Source: Steromphala cineraria (taxonomy: Eukaryota; Mollusca; Gastropoda; Trochida; Trochidae). From it: DNA of 64,000 nucleotides. Positions within the stretch are counted from its first letter, which is position 1; each line of letters starts with the position of its first letter. The stretch lies in NCBI GenBank assembly GCA_916613615.1, contig OU744720.1:73869338-73933337 (forward strand), read 5' to 3'. The notes below the pieces were generated by a model. The model was not told where the DNA came from and did no database searches. It worked only from the letters and a program-made list of their open reading frames with translations. Positions 60,560 through 64,000 of this stretch are shown here, piece by piece. The position numbers were made by a program, and so were the translations under genes.

Positions 60560-61600
60560 AATGATTAGAAACATTTCAGCACAAATAAAAATGATGTCTC
60601 AAACGATTGTCACGTCATTAAGAAAATTACAGCCCAAATGATTCTAACATAATTAGGAAACCTGATAAGCCAAATGATTGTTATAGCATTAGGAGAATAT
60701 CAGGCCAAACGAGTGTAACATTATTAAGATAATGATATGACTGTTACATAATTACGAATTTATACCACAAATGACTGTAACATTATAAGGAAAATGACGA
60801 CCTCAACGATGTAGCATCATTTGGGAAAACACATTACTATGAGGATGACAGCACAGATAATTGTAACATAACTAAGCAAATGGATAAGACAAATAATTGT
60901 AACATCATTAGGAAAATGACAGCCCAGATGATTGTAACATTATTAGGAAAATGGCCGTCCAATTATTGTAAAAGAACTTGGAAACGGCAGCCCAGATGAT
61001 TGTAACATTATTAGGAAAATGACCGTCCAATTATTGTAAGAGAATTTGAAAATGACAGTCAAGATGATTGTAACATTATTAGGAAAATGTACGTCCAATT
61101 ATTGTAAGAGTATTTGGAAATGACAGCCCAGATGATTGCAACATTATTAGGAAAATGTACGTCTAATTATTGTAAGATAACTTGGAAATGACAGCCCAGA
61201 TGATTGTAACATTATTAGGAAAATGGCCGTCCAATTATTGTAAGAGAACTTGTAAATGACAGCCCAGATGATTGTTACATTATTAGGAAAATGGCCGTCC
61301 AATTATTGTAAGGGAACTTGGAAATGACAGCCCAGATGATTGTAACATTATTAGGAAAATGGCCGTCCAATTATTGTAAGAGAACTTGGAAATGACAGCC
61401 CAGATGATTGTAACATTATTAGGAAAATGGCCGTCCAATTATTGCAAGAGAACTTGGAAACGGCAGCCAAAATGATATTTTTATAACTAGGAAAATGACA
61501 GACTAAATGGTTGTAACGTTACTAGGAAAACGTCAGTCCGAAATACTTAACAGTCAGTTAAGCAAATGACAGTTCAGAACATTTGGCAAAAAGACAGAAC
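60560..61600. repeat. Satellite-like array: 34-base ancestral unit, homogenised 68-base dimer in the middle
   Basis: The centre (about 60900-61470) is eight or so copies of a 68-base unit containing ATGACAGCCCAGATGATTGT, AACATTATTAGGAAAATGGC and CGTCCAATTATTGTAAGAG. The two halves of that unit are diverged versions of one 34-35-base motif (taggaaaatgacagcccaaa then tgattgtaacat). The flanks (60560-60900 and 61470-61600) hold degraded single motifs. Confidence 0.93.
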
Positions 61601-61759
61601 TAATGGCTTATAGTTCATGAGTACATGAGTATTTTTTTATTATCTTGAAGTCTTTTATATACGATCTAGCTGACTAGAATGTACACGTGTCAACCATGTA
61701 TTTCTGATAAGCATGCAGCATTATCATGCCATTCAGTAAACATTGAGTCAATTATTTTC

Positions 61760-61846
61760 GATCAGATTCATTAATCCGACATTCTCGTTAATCCGACATA
61801 TTTCTCTGCAACCATAATGGTCGGATTAACGAGAGCTGACTGTATG
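61760..61846. mobile_element. Tiny pogo/Tigger-like MITE
   Basis: TCTCGTTAATCCGAC (61783-61797) and GTCGGATTAACGAGA (61820-61834) are perfect complements. The right end, read in reverse, is CAGTCAGCTCTCGTTAATCC, close to the end motif of pogo/Tigger elements as I remember it, followed by TA. The left end is degenerate. Confidence 0.6.
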
Positions 61847-62560
61847 TAGTTTTATAAGATGGGTACATGCTTATTTACGTAGAGCATTATATGCAAATTC
61901 CAGCTACAACAATCGTAACCAAATGTAAAGAGAACTGAGGCCATAACATATATGCTTTTTTAAAAAGAATTCAGGGTTTTAATTCTGTATTGAGACATAT
62001 ATGCACAAAACAGAAAAAAATATATTCATTCCAAATCTTTTCTTTACGTTTGACCCTTACCATACATACAGTTCATGCACAATTGTGCTTTTAAAGCCTA
62101 TACAGTATGCATACATAACGTTGCAAACAAACCTAAATTATGATCACATAAAGAATGCACTCTCTTTGCTTGCACCTAACCTTGCATACTTGATGCAAAC
62201 AGTTGTGGTCATACTTTTACATAAAACCTAAGCATTATGCAACTTTAAATCTTCATAAACTATTTTTCATTAAAAAAATCTGCATCATATAACATGGATG
62301 GACGAGTTGGTAGCCCCAGAGACGAGATTAATATAGATATAAGCTGTTTTGTCAATAACAGTCTTACAGCTCTTAATCCCTAAAGAGGCATTCCATAACA
62401 CGTTAAATAGAGCGTCAAAAATCGACGTAATAAATTGCCCAACATGGACCCAATTTACAAGCAGGTTCTAGCTCCGTGTAAAAACTGAAGATGAAAACTC
62501 GCCGCCCGTTGTCAGCCGTAAAGAGATGCGATTGTCACCAGCAGCTCTCTAGCGCGGCTG
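61847..62560. other. Intergenic sequence, no clear feature
   Basis: AT-rich; no gene supported. Confidence 0.5.
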
Positions 62561-62674
62561 TGAGGACATTAGATACGCTTTTATTATTGGGACGAGTCTA
62601 TAAATTTGATTGTATAACTCTGCATCTAGTGATGCTTTGTATGGGAGGATCAAGACGGGTCATCTAGTGCTCAG

Positions 62675-62760
62675 TTACGTCAGCCTCGCTCTAGCGTACC
62701 AGCGCGCTATAAAAGTTAATGAATCGCACTAAAAGGAGGCGAGGATCTCACACCTGAATA
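62675..62760 (+). promoter_or_regulatory. TATA-box promoter with CRE-like site
   Basis: TTACGTCA (62675-62682) lies 26 bases before TATAAAAG (62708-62715). CpG-containing sequence surrounds both. A start would be expected at about 62738-62750, where ATCTCACAC resembles an initiator. It is the best core-promoter match in the window, but no coding exon was recognised within the remaining 1.2 kb, so the gene may begin with a noncoding first exon. Confidence 0.4.
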
Positions 62761-63904
62761 ACTTTAAACGTAAAGGGGCGATTTGGAATTCTTCTGTCGA
62801 GGTGACATTTAATGCACGAAGTCAAGAATCTGTGGTATTGTATGCAAGAGTGGGGATAAGTCATAGCTGTGTTCATGTGTAGGGGGATTAAAATGTTGTA
62901 ATGTGAATATTGTTGTCAACCGGTCCATTAGCTTATGTCTCTCTGCTTCTGAAATTGAGTCAAATAATCATTATAATATAGGTATAATATATATAATAAA
63001 TAAGTTTTCAGATGTGTCAAACTCATTTCATTATATATTTTTTCACTTGATAAGAGATTATTGAACCGTCGACTGTATACTCCCAATGGCGTTGAGAGTT
63101 AGTTAGTAAGTAAGCAAACAACCAACCAGTCTGGCAGGTAGACAGGCAAGTAAGCAACCAACCAACCAAAAAAGCAAACAAGTGATTAAGTAAGTAAGCA
63201 GGCAAGCAATCAAGTGCTTACAGAATAACACTTCAACGTATTGATAAGGACGTTATTTATAAATATTTCTCTTATCAAGTGTCTAGAAAGAAATATTTGA
63301 TAAAGTATTTTAATGAGATGATATATCGTAATAAACCATGAACTTTGTAAAGAAAGCGCTACTTGTTTTTAATAATTAAAAAGAATACGAACATCCTGAC
63401 TATTTCAATCTAGCTTTAAATAGCCACACAACTTTTCCTTATCTCTGTGGAATTCATTATATATGGTTCCTCGTCTTCAGAACGTATGCTGATTGCGTTT
63501 GAGATTTTCGATTTCCTGTCAAAACAGATTTAAGCTTCATACTCTCATATCCGCTCTATCATAAAATACTACTGGCCCACCGCTTTGATTGCTACTGCAA
63601 ATATTATATACGAGATAGTTTGACCCGCGTCTGTTGCAGTATATTACGTGGAGTATCTTACTTAGTTCAGAATATCAAATAAAACCAGAACTTCAGACGA
63701 AAGAGTCGGCATCATATTCACAAAAGTGCCTATTGTGTCATAATGGACGTGTTTGTACAGAAAATGGGGGAAATTTACTATAACCACAGAGCATGTGCGA
63801 TATTTATATAAGACTCATTACATCAAGAGTACAACTATTCTCTAACCAGATATGTAGAAAATTGGGCCATTTATAAACATAAAATTAACATAGTTTGTTT
63901 CTAA
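62761..63904. other. Sequence downstream of the candidate promoter
   Basis: A short frame from an ATG at about 62812 closes within 16 codons. 63100-63210 is a degenerate (AAGCAACCAACC)-type simple repeat. No coding exon seen. Confidence 0.4.
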
Positions 63905-64000
63905 TTTATAGCTCATCAGGCCTGTAAGGCCCGATGGATTTTAATTGCATGGCATGTCTTGGTGTCCGGCGTCCGTACGTCCGTAACATTTGTACATTTT
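63905..64000 (+). repeat. Hairpin-headed repeat, start only (cut by window end)
   Basis: The head agctcatcaggcctgtaagg folds through GGCCT/AGGCC. Then follows ggtgtccggcgtccgtacgt, the same kind of (TCCG)n stretch that follows the heads at 3557 and 19966. Confidence 0.6.

Overview
The window looks like AT-rich, intron-dense DNA from a mollusc, most likely a gastropod. The evidence is one gene split by GT..AG introns, several invertebrate-type interspersed repeats, and two repeat tails of the form 'gctgaaatattgc ... ctcactcactcac', which I associate with vetigastropods such as abalone. That assignment is from memory and was not searched. No bacterial genes, operons, rRNA, CRISPR arrays or functional tRNA genes were seen.

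The only gene I can support well is the 3' part of SMG5, a nonsense-mediated decay factor, on the + strand. Nine coding exons (515-590, 1063-1241, 2244-2396, 27451-27510, 30153-30309, 30491-30581, 30918-30995, 31509-31645, 32085-32152) join in one frame into 999 bases, giving 332 residues and a stop. They end in the SMG5-type PIN domain. The 5' end of the gene lies outside the window. Intron 3 is about 25 kb (2397-27450) and holds most of the repeats of the left half. A tandem duplication places a frameshifted decoy splice acceptor just upstream of exon 2.

From 32153 the sequence is probably 3' UTR to about 34.0-34.4 kb, and then a long stretch without a convincing gene to the end of the window. 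That stretch contains a 3.56-kb mobile element (35924-39486) with 85-90-base terminal inverted repeats, a 5-base target duplication (ATAAC) and a subterminal 8-mer. A 126-base near-perfect palindrome is nested inside it. Also present are MITEs with TTAA duplications, a pogo-like end, two large minisatellites with higher-order structure (15.1-15.8 kb and 60.6-61.6 kb), G4/C-rich tracts, and several promoter-like patches (about 23.2, 42.1, 42.9, 59.5 and 62.7 kb). A few short exon-like reading frames (48.4-48.9 kb, 42.17 kb, 59.65-59.86 kb on the minus strand) are reported with low confidence.

The genes do not form a pathway here. The window is the tail of one RNA-surveillance gene plus a repeat-rich intron and flank. 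The points most worth checking are the TIR element, the possible poison splice site in SMG5, the unusual set of PIN active-site residues, and the hairpin-headed tandem-unit repeats that carry paired nuclear-receptor half-sites.
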